Below are positions 14,570 to 24,200 of a stretch of 32,400 nt of DNA, piece after piece (position 1 is the first letter of the stretch; each line of letters starts with the position of its first letter). Origin of the DNA: an uncultured Chlamydiae bacterium (GTDB lineage Bacteria > Chlamydiota > Chlamydiia > Chlamydiales > JAJFMA01); contig CAMFKD010000003.1 of assembly GCA_945957095.1 (NCBI GenBank), positions 1-32,400 on the forward strand. The letters run 5' to 3'. The notes beneath the pieces are model-generated. The model saw only the letters and a program-made list of their open reading frames with translations. It was not told where the DNA came from and made no database searches. Made by a program: the position numbers and the translations under genes.

Positions 14570-16564
14570 TTAGGAGTTGGTTGTCGGAGGCATAAGAAGA
14601 AGAGGAGTCGATGGTGGGGTTGTGGAGGCGGGACTACCAATTAGCCCTAAGGGTGGTCCAGCAGGCGATAGCATCAATGGGCCACTTTGGAGAGGCTGCT
14701 GCTGAGCTGCCTGAAGGAGACGTTCGCGGAACTCCCATATAAGAGTAATGAGCTCAGATCGTTTATCCTCCAGTTCCACACCAGCTTGTCTCATACCTAG
14801 GCCAGTAATAGGAGAATTATTGAATAACCTCACAAACTTGCCCATCAGAGCGGTGAAGCTATCACTGGTTCCATTTAGGCATGACCAGGAATCTGGTTTG
14901 GATCCTTTGTATCGATCCAACACCTGGTCAAAGGCTAGATGAGACATGTCTACAAGTTGTTTTTTGGTAATAGGGGTTGTACGATTGATGAGGTCGCTTA
15001 AGACTAGATAGATGGCCCAAGGGAAGACCTCTTCGATCCAAAGCCTCATGACAAGCTTGCTCTTAGCTTTGATGAACTCGTTTCCAACGATTGGTGTCAG
15101 ATAGGCTAATATCTGACTTGTAGGCCACATAGAAAAGTCAATCGGAGTGGTCGCAAAATCCAACTGCCATTTCAATTCCATCTGCTCCTGCGTCAATTGT
15201 TGGATGTGCTGGTCTTGGCTACTTCGCTGATCCTGGCTTTGCTGCAACTCTTGCCGCGCTTGATCAAGAGCTCGACTTAACTCTTCATTAGTTTTTTCGA
15301 CAACCGCCATGTCAGAGGCCGCAGCTTGCAAGTCCTGATACAGCTGAAGCGCCACTCCCGCAATGGTTGGAGTTGTAGTAGTCGCACTCTGTAAAGCAAG
15401 CACCGTGTTGGCAGGCGAACTAGTTGATGGAGACGATGATGGCAGTGGTAATGGAGTCGAAGGATGAGAAGAAGCAGATGTAGTGCTATCCTCACGGTGG
15501 CAGTAGGACTTCACGCACTGGACAATGGCGAAAAGCGCGATTATCGCAACAGCTATCCCAGCAACAAAAAATGATATGTTGTCTCCCACATAATCAGGAA
15601 CCACTGGCGGAGTATAGTTCGCAAAATTCTGCCGCACAAGGCCTACAAGACGCACATTGCGATCAACAAGTGCTAAACTCGAATTCGGCGAGGGTAACGA
15701 ACGATCGTACACCGACTCATGGACCTTCCACTTGATCTGAGCTAAAATGGGATAGCCACTTGCATTGGTGACCATCGGCGATTCATGTGGTAAACAGATG
15801 GGCTCACAGGGTATCTTGTCAGGATCAGGTAAGGCATATCTATAACGGTCAATGAACCGCTTCGCGATCACACCACCAACTCCTGCACCTACAAGACCAG
15901 CCATCCCAACAAGCATCTTGATTCTGAACATGGCTTCAGGAAACATCTCCGTCAACTTATCGTCCAACTGCCCTACTTTCCTGGCTACTCCCAATCCAAC
16001 ACGTCCAGGAAACAACACCACAGAAGCAAGTCGCTGTGGCCATACTTTAGGCTGTGTCAGTACTGTTCCTGCCTTAATCATCGGCTTCATAATTGGCGGT
16101 AAGGGGTTCTCGATATCACGTTCGTTCACAGGTTCAGGCAACACAACCCATGCGTCGCACAGATGCAGGGTATCACAGATCCACGCACTGACAGTATGAG
16201 GAAAAGTAATGGCAAAGGGAATCGTTACAGTAACCGCAATAGCAGCCGAAAGATAGGCCAAAGCACGCAACATATGCAGTATGGTCTTTTCAAGCGAATC
16301 AATGTGTGGAAAAAGTCTTGGCATGCCGACAAGACGGGAGAGGCTCTTAACAATCGCCATGGGCAGTGTCACCACCGCAAAGAAAAACTGACGACCAAAA
16401 TCCGCTAAACACTTGGCCGGCAATGTTAACACTACAGAAGCTGCTGTGACGCGGCTGACAATCCCTCCCGCTTCCTCCAACAGCTGAATCCTCTTAACGT
16501 CAGAAACCGTCCAAGAGGCATTCAAATCGAAAGAAGAATCAGCTGTTCGTGTGATCACACTCAT
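14570..16564 (-). CDS. Multi-membrane and coiled-coil protein, possible inclusion-membrane or effector protein
   Basis: No family recognised. In order: hydrophobic stretches at about residues 40-75 and 92-130, where paired segments form a bilobed hydrophobic region; a glycine-rich membrane segment near 213-235 (GMAGLVGAGVGGVIAKRFI); a soluble loop with NxS/T sites; a strong membrane segment near 330-350 (FFVAGIAVAIIALFAIVQC); a Ser/Thr/Pro linker (about 358-395); a Gln-rich coiled coil (about 420-470, ELSRALDQARQELQQSQDQ); a helical domain (about 480-625); and a Pro-rich tail. Bilobed hydrophobic regions are typical of chlamydial Inc proteins, so a host-membrane role is an inference. ATG16564 and GTG16567 are both possible starts; GAGGGG lies unusually close to either. 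It is divergent from the 721-residue gene. Confidence 0.75.
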   Translation of the reverse strand: MSVITRTADSSFDLNASWTVSDVKRIQLLEEAGGIVSRVTAASVVLTLPAKCLADFGRQFFFAVVTLPMAIVKSLSRLVGMPRLFPHIDSLEKTILHMLRALAYLSAAIAVTVTIPFAITFPHTVSAWICDTLHLCDAWVVLPEPVNERDIENPLPPIMKPMIKAGTVLTQPKVWPQRLASVVLFPGRVGLGVARKVGQLDDKLTEMFPEAMFRIKMLVGMAGLVGAGVGGVIAKRFIDRYRYALPDPDKIPCEPICLPHESPMVTNASGYPILAQIKWKVHESVYDRSLPSPNSSLALVDRNVRLVGLVRQNFANYTPPVVPDYVGDNISFFVAGIAVAIIALFAIVQCVKSYCHREDSTTSASSHPSTPLPLPSSSPSTSSPANTVLALQSATTTTPTIAGVALQLYQDLQAAASDMAVVEKTNEELSRALDQARQELQQSQDQRSSQDQHIQQLTQEQMELKWQLDFATTPIDFSMWPTSQILAYLTPIVGNEFIKAKSKLVMRLWIEEVFPWAIYLVLSDLINRTTPITKKQLVDMSHLAFDQVLDRYKGSKPDSWSCLNGTSDSFTALMGKFVRLFNNSPITGLGMRQAGVELEDKRSELITLIWEFRERLLQAAQQQPLQSGPLMLSPAGPPLGLIGSPASTTPPSTPLLLMPPTTNS

Positions 16565-16779
16565 CACCCCTCGTACACCGATGAGATAGGCGTTAAAAAC
16601 GTCATCATCGTGTTAACTGAACGTTTTAATATATCAATTAAAGGATTTATAGAGAAATGGAATTCGAGAAAAAATTCGAAAGAGTTGTCGTAGCATATTT
16701 TTAGGGTGTTTTTCCATCTTGTTGAGAACTGCAGAACCGACTTGGTTTTTCTATCTATTCTGTTGCTTCAGGTTCGTCA

Positions 16780-16827
16780 AAAAGTGAAAGCTCGAGCACT
16801 CCACAGCCTCGCTCCGCTAGGCGAAGA
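16780..16827 (-). repeat. Copy 4 of the hairpin element, degenerate
   Basis: Read on the minus strand it has AGCGGAGCGAGGCTGTGGAG and GTGCTCGAG, then CTTTCACTTTTT, but one stem arm is missing, so the hairpin cannot form. It lies in the 419-bp gap between two divergent genes rather than after a stop codon, so it is probably a decayed remnant. The rest of this gap holds the promoter at 16894-16922 and no visible gene. Confidence 0.6.
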
Positions 16828-16893
16828 AAAAGGTAAAGGCGTCAGTAGATTTGGCGAAGAAGGCAATTATGCTTAACAAGTTAGACTTTTCTG

Positions 16894-16922
16894 TTGTCAA
16901 TAAAGCCATCATTTAATAGAAT
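16894..16922 (+). promoter_or_regulatory. Sigma-70-like promoter for the 721-residue gene
   Basis: TTGTCA (16894-16899) and TAGAAT (16917-16922) are separated by exactly 17 bp, and each matches the consensus at five of six positions. Transcription would begin near 16929, leaving a leader of about 55 nt with AGGAG at 16973-16977, six bases before ATG16984. Confidence 0.6.
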
Positions 16923-16983
16923 AACCCCCCTAATAAACATTTATCATTATCGCAACACATTAACGACACTGTAGGAGATCGAG

Positions 16984-19149
16984 ATGTCCTGGTTTTCTGG
17001 TTTTGGTTTGTTTGGTAGTTCCCGCGCAGAGCCCACTTTGGGAGGATTCACAGCAAACCAGCTGTATAACCTGGGCATCACAACAAAGAGTTTAATGGAG
17101 GGAAAATCAAAGCCTTACCAACAAGGGGAATTTCATTCAGAAACACTAGAGAAGTGGAAAACGGTCTTCAATGCTGTTATTGAGCAAATGAAAGACATTG
17201 TCACCGACAATCGATTGAAAAATCCCCGTTTCTACGGTACGGTGATGAGGCTGTTTCTGCACGACATTCCTAGCTTTGATGCTTTTATGAGAGGATCCTC
17301 CGATCATTCCGGATTATCTGACAGCGAAGATTTTAGTGAAGAAGAATCCTATAATAAAAATGCAAATGCTGCCCTTATTTATGCTACCGGACAAGAATGG
17401 TTGAGCAAACAGACCGACATAAAGATTCCGTCGTTAACGGGAGCCGAAAGCTCTTCATCGACTCCGGACGAATTTGACAGTTTGCTAGAACAGATAAATC
17501 AGGAGCTCGATGCCTATGACAAACAACTTAAACAATACAATAAGGCTCTCAAAAATACTTCTTCGACAGCAACAACTTCGACACCCTCAACACCAGTGAA
17601 ACCTAGTCTGCCAGAAACACTGACTCAAGCTGTGGATCGACTTATCCCCCAACTAGATGCTGTCCTTGCTCCACTCGATGTCCTCGAAAAAAATAGTCTG
17701 CTGCGTTCACGCGACTTGGCCGAAGCATTGCTATTATTATGCGAAGTTCCTGAGTTTCAACAGTACCTTAATAGCTCAGCTCAAAATCTAGCTTGGCTAG
17801 TCACCTACACGGCAGGGGCACAGAAAAACGACGAGCAAGAGTACTACGCGGATGATCTTCATTTAAGCGAAAGCGATGTTAGTGATCATGAAGGTCTTGG
17901 CGGAAACACTACGCCCATTTCATCGCCGGTAAAAAAAGCTCAACGAACACCCACACCACGTTCTACAAGCAATTTTGGATCGGTGAGCCGCTCTGCAGAC
18001 TCTGGACTACCTGGTCGTAGTCCGCTGGCAAAGATAAAAAGCAATACGACCGTACTATCACCTGATGGTGGCCCACCTTCTCCACTCTCTTTATTGCCAA
18101 CACCAAATCGTGGATTTCCTGGCAGCTCACAAAGAAGATTGAGAGGTGGTATGAGAGGAGCTGCGCCAACAAATCAAGATGTGATATTGGACAATATCCA
18201 GAAGCAACTGTCATCGATTCAACGATCACTTAGTTTTAGAAAACAGCCAATAGATTCGCATCAACCTCTTCTAGAGGGCATAGAGGGAATAAAACGGTTA
18301 GTCGCTGAATATAAAGAGGCAGCTGCTCAAGAGTTAGCAACAGCCCAAGACCGAGCGAGAACAGGCTCTGCTACCATTGAAAAGCTTCCTGAAGATATTT
18401 CTGAGGCTCTCACAAGAGTGCTTCAAAGCAGCGCTGATCTAGCGCAGTTTCGAGCTATCTTGACGTCAATAGGCGCCATCTCTGCACAGATAGGGCAAAC
18501 GCCTTCAACAACCACTTCTACTAGCTCAGGGCTGTCATTATCAGCGGTTCTCCAGGATCTTAAGCAGAGCGTTGAAGGTTTGGCGATAGAGGCTCTACAA
18601 TTGTCTTTGACTACTGGAATAGGGGAACTGAAAAGTTTGATTGAAACAAAGAGCAGCGAAACGGCCACTGCGATCGCAACGCTAGGAACGAGGCTTGATA
18701 CACTCGCATCTTCGCAACAAATGCTACAGGTACTACAGATTCTAGGAAGCGAGCCCACAACGACCGGTTCTTCTTCCCATTCAGGCTCTCAATCCACAGT
18801 TGTGGCGCTCCTAAGACAGTTGTTGGCTAGGATTCCGCAGGAGACAGAGGCAGCTCAGATAATCAGCTCCCCCAATTCAGATAGCGAGGTGGCTAATCTG
18901 TTGAAAGCATTGACTACTCGTTTGGAGAGCATTGAAAGAATGCTAAGTCCTGCCACGGCAGTTCGTCAATTTAGCATACAAAGTAGTGGGGATGGGAGCG
19001 ATTTAGAGCTACAACCTTTATTGCCAAGCCAACAGTCTTCTGTGCAACCCGTGTCATTAAGGTGGACTAATATCTGGCTAGGTATCCTAACGGTAGGGGT
19101 GATAGGTGGATTCGTCGCTCTCGGCGTTATGAGCAGAAGCAAGTCATAA
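16984..19149 (+). CDS. Tail-anchored coiled-coil protein of unknown function
   Basis: No family recognised. The 721-residue product has no signal peptide but ends in one membrane segment (WLGILTVGVIGGFVALGVM, about residues 698-716) followed by SRSKS. This tail-anchored topology would leave the bulk on one side. Residues 1-120 form a helical domain (EKWKTVFNAVIEQMKDIV). An acidic Ser-rich stretch (SDSEDFSEEES) and a coiled coil near 165-195 follow. A Ser/Thr/Pro/Arg-rich disordered region lies around 310-400. Long helices of about 400-680 have heptad-like Leu/Ile spacing. Many Ser/Thr-Pro sites could be phosphorylated. AGGAG six bases upstream fixes the start, and a strong promoter-like pair precedes it. 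A terminator follows. It may work at a membrane with the divergent 665-residue protein; this is inference from position. Confidence 0.75.
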   Translation: MSWFSGFGLFGSSRAEPTLGGFTANQLYNLGITTKSLMEGKSKPYQQGEFHSETLEKWKTVFNAVIEQMKDIVTDNRLKNPRFYGTVMRLFLHDIPSFDAFMRGSSDHSGLSDSEDFSEEESYNKNANAALIYATGQEWLSKQTDIKIPSLTGAESSSSTPDEFDSLLEQINQELDAYDKQLKQYNKALKNTSSTATTSTPSTPVKPSLPETLTQAVDRLIPQLDAVLAPLDVLEKNSLLRSRDLAEALLLLCEVPEFQQYLNSSAQNLAWLVTYTAGAQKNDEQEYYADDLHLSESDVSDHEGLGGNTTPISSPVKKAQRTPTPRSTSNFGSVSRSADSGLPGRSPLAKIKSNTTVLSPDGGPPSPLSLLPTPNRGFPGSSQRRLRGGMRGAAPTNQDVILDNIQKQLSSIQRSLSFRKQPIDSHQPLLEGIEGIKRLVAEYKEAAAQELATAQDRARTGSATIEKLPEDISEALTRVLQSSADLAQFRAILTSIGAISAQIGQTPSTTTSTSSGLSLSAVLQDLKQSVEGLAIEALQLSLTTGIGELKSLIETKSSETATAIATLGTRLDTLASSQQMLQVLQILGSEPTTTGSSSHSGSQSTVVALLRQLLARIPQETEAAQIISSPNSDSEVANLLKALTTRLESIERMLSPATAVRQFSIQSSGDGSDLELQPLLPSQQSSVQPVSLRWTNIWLGILTVGVIGGFVALGVMSRSKS

Positions 19150-19182
19150 AGATCAGCAGATATTCACAACTTTTGCATCTTC

Positions 19183-19238
19183 TTCGCTGAGCGCAGCGAA
19201 GCTGTGAAGCGCGAGCTTGCTCGCGCTTTTTCTTTTTT
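19183..19238 (+). terminator. Intrinsic terminator, copy 5 of the hairpin element
   Basis: The clearest terminator in the window. AGCGCAGCGAAGCTGTGAAG leads into AGCGCGAGC-TT-GCTCGCGCT (19208-19227), a perfect 9-bp stem, followed by TTTTCTTTTTT. It lies about 35 bp past the stop of the 721-residue gene. Compared with copy 1, a T-A stem pair has become G-C on both sides. Confidence 0.85.
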
Positions 19239-19282
19239 GGGAGTGTGGAAAGGCAGATAACACTTTATCGACCCACAGACTT

Positions 19283-19336
19283 CCTAATTCTTTGCGCGAA
19301 GCGCCTTAGAGTGCGGCGCTTCGCGCAAGAATTAGG
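19283..19336. repeat. 54-bp hairpin between convergent genes
   Basis: CCTAATTCTTTGCGCGAAGC (plus GCC) and GGCGCTTCGCGCAAGAATTA (plus GG) pair over about 22 bp with one bulged T around a 9-nt loop. It lies between the terminator of the 721-residue gene and the end of the convergent 407-residue gene (19373). It could end transcription from the right or be a REP-like repeat; no T-run follows. Confidence 0.6.
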
Positions 19337-19372
19337 GATGGTGATGTTTTGCCTGAGGTCAGCTAGCAAGCC

Positions 19373-20596
19373 TTATTTCCGACAGCAGACCCACTTCCAA
19401 AGTCTAGTCTTCCAGTTGCGTCTATTTTTCGCCACGCTGCTTCTTGAACCGCTTCGCCGAGGAGGTTGAGCGCTGCCTCGATTCTTTTGCACCCGACGAT
19501 TACCTATTTGCGAAGAAGGTGTGCCTCCACCTCTGTTCGTTGCCTGTGCTATTCTGGTCTTGCAGCTTACAAAAGCAGAAGAAACAAAGTTTACTAGCTT
19601 CATGCTGTTATTTATCAACATCTTATGCTGATATACTGCGAGTGCCAAAAGCCCTAAACTGCCTATAGAAGTCAGGACTGAAATAATCCCTTCCAGAGAA
19701 AGAGGCTGGTGCTGAACTGGGACCTGGGAATTAGCGGTACCAGAATTCTGCGCAGCACTAGAATTCTGTGCATCAACCCAATAACTGTGGAACTGCTTAT
19801 GGGTTGCGTTCAGCGAATCACGTAAGATAAGAGATTGGTTTAGAGGTACTTCTGGCCGTTCTAGACAAGTCGTCTGATCCCAGAGCCATTGTGCTGTCCC
19901 AGTCATATTACTCCTGCTGAAATTGGGGTCAAAGGCAGGAGGAGGGGTGATATTATGTGGTTCAAACACCGGAAGGTCATCAACCACCGACTCGGGTTGA
20001 TTCGGCGGGATAATCGCTTGTGGACGCAGGAGGTTACCCAAAACATATCCAGTGCTTGCCAAAGCAGCCAAAGCCGCGGTGGTAAAGCGAAGATCTTTTC
20101 CGCTGAGGATCAGGTCGGCGTAATGAGAAATCGCGTGCCATGCTGTCGTTACATGAGAAGGCGCTGTCGTTTCGGCAGATGGCTGTGAGTCTACTGTGGA
20201 AGGGCCATGAGAAGGTGTTTTATCTCCAAGTAAGTGCAGATTACGGTGGAGCTGGCAGACGATGGTGGGATAAGCCACGACAAAGGGGAAGTTACAGGCA
20301 AGAGCCATGAACTCCGTCACATGCCCAAGGCTGCGTAAGAGGCGCACCAACGGTGGTATGGGTTTGGTACTAGCAATGCCAACCCAATAGCCAATGGTTA
20401 ACGGAACAGCTAAACCTGCCCAGACCAGCTCACGGAGGCTGTCTAATGCGGAATAAGCCATCGCCTTGAACACTAAGGCAGCAGCTTCAGCTGTCTTACC
20501 AGCCTTAACACACTCTTCGATCTGTCTTACAACGGGATTGGACCAATTTGTATCTGTTACATGTTTCGCTATCGATCCTACTGTCATCTCACCCAT
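19373..20596 (-). CDS. Membrane protein with highly basic C-terminal tail, possible inclusion-membrane protein
   Basis: No family recognised. The 407-residue product has an N-terminal soluble helix (SNPVVRQIEECVKAGKTAEA). Hydrophobic segments follow near residues 55-80 and 95-125 (FMALACNFPFVVAYPTIVCQ), 165-190 and 305-330 (GIISVLTSIGSLGLLALAVY). Pro-rich linkers and candidate NxS/T sites lie between them. The last 50 residues are strongly basic and Ser-rich (RSGSRSSVAKNRRNWKTRL) and end in WKWVCCRK. Such a tail could bind nucleic acid or acidic lipid, or be exposed to a host compartment. AAGGTG precedes the ATG at workable spacing, and a promoter-like pair lies upstream. Its paired membrane segments resemble in layout, though not clearly in sequence, those of the 665- and 388-residue proteins nearby. 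Confidence 0.7.
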   Translation of the reverse strand: MGEMTVGSIAKHVTDTNWSNPVVRQIEECVKAGKTAEAAALVFKAMAYSALDSLRELVWAGLAVPLTIGYWVGIASTKPIPPLVRLLRSLGHVTEFMALACNFPFVVAYPTIVCQLHRNLHLLGDKTPSHGPSTVDSQPSAETTAPSHVTTAWHAISHYADLILSGKDLRFTTAALAALASTGYVLGNLLRPQAIIPPNQPESVVDDLPVFEPHNITPPPAFDPNFSRSNMTGTAQWLWDQTTCLERPEVPLNQSLILRDSLNATHKQFHSYWVDAQNSSAAQNSGTANSQVPVQHQPLSLEGIISVLTSIGSLGLLALAVYQHKMLINNSMKLVNFVSSAFVSCKTRIAQATNRGGGTPSSQIGNRRVQKNRGSAQPPRRSGSRSSVAKNRRNWKTRLWKWVCCRK

Positions 20597-20640
20597 GTCT
20601 ATTCACCTTGTTTGCAAAGAGAAGCTAAATTGAGTCCGCC

Positions 20641-20670
20641 ACTATACCTTTGGGTAGGGCTATAAGTCAA
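20641..20670 (-). promoter_or_regulatory. Sigma-70-like promoter for the 407-residue gene
   Basis: On the minus strand, TTGACT (20670-20665) and TATAGT (20646-20641) each match five of six consensus positions, with 18 bp between. The leader would be about 39 nt. The -35 lies in the 15-mer shared with 14289-14303. Confidence 0.55.
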
Positions 20671-20782
20671 TATTTTATGAAGAGTAGCTTGTACGAGACT
20701 ATGTTTTATGCTTGGTCAATATCATCGATTTTCTCCAATAACATATTAATTTCCAATGAGTTAGCACCACCCCGTTGGGGTG

Positions 20783-20998
20783 GGAATGTCTTATTTGCTT
20801 TTTCCATGGGTTTGCTACTTCGTAGCAGCACCCATGGCTACATAAAGTTTCACTGCTTCGCAGAGAGGATACAATGTATGTGACTTATCCGTGGAAATGG
20901 CGGTCGGAATGTCTTATTTGCTTTTTCCATGGGTTTACTACTTTGTAGCAGCACCCATGGCTACATAAGATCTCACTGCTTCGCAGAGAGGATACAAT
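20783..20998 (+). repeat. Two 93-bp direct repeats with internal hairpins
   Basis: Unit 1 (20783-20875) and unit 2 (20906-20998) start GGAATGTCTTATTTGC and end GAGAGGATACAAT, with only a handful of differences and a period of 123 bp. Each contains CCATGGGT and ACCCATGG around a small TGCTAC-type hairpin, then CTGC-TTCG-CAG. A 77-codon reading frame through unit 1 is explained by the repeat and is not called. Confidence 0.75.
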
Positions 20999-21036
20999 AA
21001 AAAACCCATTGCTTTTTCCGCGAAACCGCTGCAATG

Positions 21037-21202
21037 TATACCCAAACAAACTGAAAAGTTGGCTATGGAGCTGCGCGAAAATCCCCGCGGTTGGCAGTAT
21101 CACAAACGACCTTGTATTTATTTAATACTAGGTCGTTTGTAATGCTCCAACCCCGGGTTTTTGGCGCGCTCCATAGCCAACTTTTCAGTTTGTTTGGGTA
21201 TA
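21037..21202. repeat. 166-bp palindrome upstream of pknD
   Basis: The outer ends, TATACCCAAACAAACTGAAA and its complement, are perfect over about 34 bp (into GTTGGCTATGGAGC). The middle is diverged around GCGCG and GGTTGG, and the inner arms match at ACAAACGACCT/AGGTCGTTTGT around a short AT-rich loop. No reading frame is credible. With the 93-bp repeats it fills most of the 678-bp gap before pknD. The end motif recurs imperfectly at about 28340-28368, ahead of valS. Confidence 0.75.
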
Positions 21203-21274
21203 AGCTTTGCGCGTGACAATTTTTAGAGCCTGACACAATAATCCGTGGGCTTTGTTACTGGGTAGTGGTCAAGA

Positions 21275-24200
21275 ATGAAGGATCCGACGTCGTCAGAACA
21301 GTCTTCAACCTTACCGCTGGTATGTCCTTCATGCCACGAGCGGCTGCCGTCTGTCTCGCCCTTGAATTTCTGTCTCTACTGTGGCGCACCTGTGGGCTTG
21401 ACGACAGATAAGACGGCTGAGCTGGCTCACACGTCTGTCAGCACTGACACATTACATGGAGATTCTGGCGAGGTAGCGTTAGTCCGTGGTCACACTCCTG
21501 GCAAGGAGGAGGTGCAGTTTTCCATCGGTCCCTACCAGATCCTATCAAGCATAGGTAAGGGTGGTATGGGCGAGGTTTTCCTCTGCTACGATACGACGTG
21601 CGGGCGACGGATTGCCCTCAAGCGTATCCGCGAGGACTTGGCAGAGAAGCATCTGCTTTACAACCGCTTCCTCAAGGAGGCGCGTATCACAAGTCAATTG
21701 ATGCATCCGGCCATCATCCCAATCTACTCGATTCACGCGGCCGATGAGCTTCTCTACTACACAATGCCTTACGTCGAAGGAGAATCGCTCAAGCAGATTT
21801 TGCGGGCGACACGACAGCAAGAGAAACGTGGAGAGGCACAGCACCACCTTGGCGGTTCGATCGCGGCGCTAACGCGTATTTTTGTCTCGGTATGCCAGGC
21901 TGTAGCCTTTGCCCATGACAAGGGTGTGTTACATCGCGATCTCAAGCCCGAAAATGTCATGGTGGGGCGCTTTGGTGAGGTGATGATCTTAGACTGGGGC
22001 TTAGCAAAGTTGCTAGAGGGGCCTCTTGAAGCTGACGAAACTCAGGCTAGCAGCGACTCAAGCCCGGAGGGACATCCATTACGTCATCTCACTAACATCG
22101 GTAAGGTGGTTGGCACCATCGCCTATATGTCTCCAGAGCGCGCGTTGGGTCATCCGGCTACCGTCCAAACGGATATCTATGCTTTAGGTGTCACGCTCTA
22201 CCAAATCTTGACTCTGCATCTTCCATTTAAAAGGGAGACGTTACGGGACTTCCGACAGAATATGCACAAGGAGGTGCTGCTGGATCCAGCTGAGGTGGCT
22301 CCCTACCGTGAAGTGCCTCCAGCGCTATCTCAGATCTGCCATAAGATGCTGGCACCTAATCCAGAACAGCGTTATCGCGCTGTTGCCGATATGATTAGGG
22401 ACCTGGAGATCTTCTTAGAAGGGCGTTCTGAATGGTTTCCTCTTGGCTCCTTGGACATTCAGAAGAAGGGCGACTGGGAGTTTCAAGAGAATGTTCTGAT
22501 TGCTGAGCATGTCGAGATTACGCGCAACACTGTGTTGTCAGACTGGTTTAGTTTGATGATTTCGCGACCTAGTTTTCCGCAAAACCTGCAGCTACAGGCG
22601 CGGGTGACGCTGGGGCCGCAGTCGGCTGGTTTGGGGCTTTTGATGAATGTCCCTGAGGCTCCAGAACGACGACATCTCATCGATGGTTATTGTCTTTGGT
22701 TGGGTTCTGAGGGCGACCGCGACACCAAGTTGTTGCGTTCTAATGTCGAGGTCATGCGTGCTTCGGACACGTTTTTGCAGACGGGTGTGACCTATCAGGT
22801 GCGCCTTGAGAAGATCGACAACAACATCCATGTCTACCTGAATGACCAGCTGCAGCTCTCTTTCATCAGTCACCTGCCTTTGGCTGGTACACACGTGGGG
22901 CTACTCAGCCGCGACCTCGACTTCACGATTGAAGATTTCACGATCTCCGGCCGCAGCGAGAACTTGACGGTCTCTTGTCTAGCGGTCCCCGACGCTTTCC
23001 TAGCGCACAAAGACTATCAGACAGCTTTGGTCGAATACCGCCGCATTGGCTATTCTTTCCCTGGCAGGGCTGAAGGGCGCGAAGCTCTCTTCCGCGCTGG
23101 CATCACGCTGTTAGAGCGCGCTAAGCACAGTGAAGACCCTATCGAGGCAGATAAATATTACGAACAGGCTTTAGAGGAATTCGCGAAGCTGCATTCAACG
23201 CCTGGTGCGCCATTGGAATACTTGGGCAAAGCAATCGTCTACCAGGCGCAAGGAGACTACGAAGAAGAGATCAAGTGCTTTGAGATGGCCCTTAGGCGCT
23301 ACCCACAGCACCCGCTACTTCGTGCCATCCAAGAGCACATCGCCCACCGCATGCATGAATGTTCCCGCCGTCATCGCATGGCGACCTACAATTTCGTCTT
23401 GCTGATGGTCAGGCACCTGCCTCATATGGCCGCCGCCGCCAACGCTCAAAAGCTCTTCGACAGTCTACAGCAACATTGGGAGCCACTTCCCTTCTTGGAA
23501 CCTTGTCCAGCAGAGGCGCCTTGCGAAGAGACAAAAGATCGTTATCTCATGGTGGCTCTAGCTTTCTGGTTAGCTAAACCTTATGTCCTCACAGAAATCA
23601 TCGAACAGGTCGTAGCAGCACCGGTGGCCGATGCTGTCGCGATTGGCAATGCCCTCTTCTCACTAGTTGAGCTGGGGTGTTGGAAGTTGGCGGACAAGAC
23701 CATCCATCACCTCAAAACAACAGTGAGCAAAGAGACGTTGGAAGGGTTGCAAGACACGCTAGAACTGATCCAGGTAGCCATCGGTGCGCATGTACAAGCG
23801 GTATCGGATGGCATTGGCCGCTTTCTAGCGAGCGGTAAGATCAAGTTGCAAGGCCCTGAAATAAGGCTAGCCATTCATCTACTGGAAGAAGCCCTAGATC
23901 TTGGAATGGCTTCCTTAGCTGCTGACTTCATTCAGCAGCTATACGAATTGCAGATAACGGCTAAAGACCGTTTCACACTCCAATGTTACCATATCTGGGC
24001 GGCCCTGCAACAAAACCAGTGGTCTCTTGCCAGTGAGATGCTGCAGCACTTCCCTGTCGCCATGCTCAGCAACGAATCGAGTCCACTTTTCTTCCTCTAC
24101 GGCTGTTGGCTACAAGCTTCTGAAGGGCAAGAGATCGCCGAGGTGCACTTTTCGGGTGTCCTCGACACTCCTTATCCACGCATCTGGTCACTCACAAGCC

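Noticed and set aside
20650-20883. Plus-strand 77-codon frame
   Set aside because: Most of it is the first 93-bp repeat and it lacks a ribosome binding site.
20783-20998. CRISPR array
   Set aside because: Only two units of 93 bp with one short spacer, internal hairpins unlike CRISPR repeats, and no cas genes nearby.
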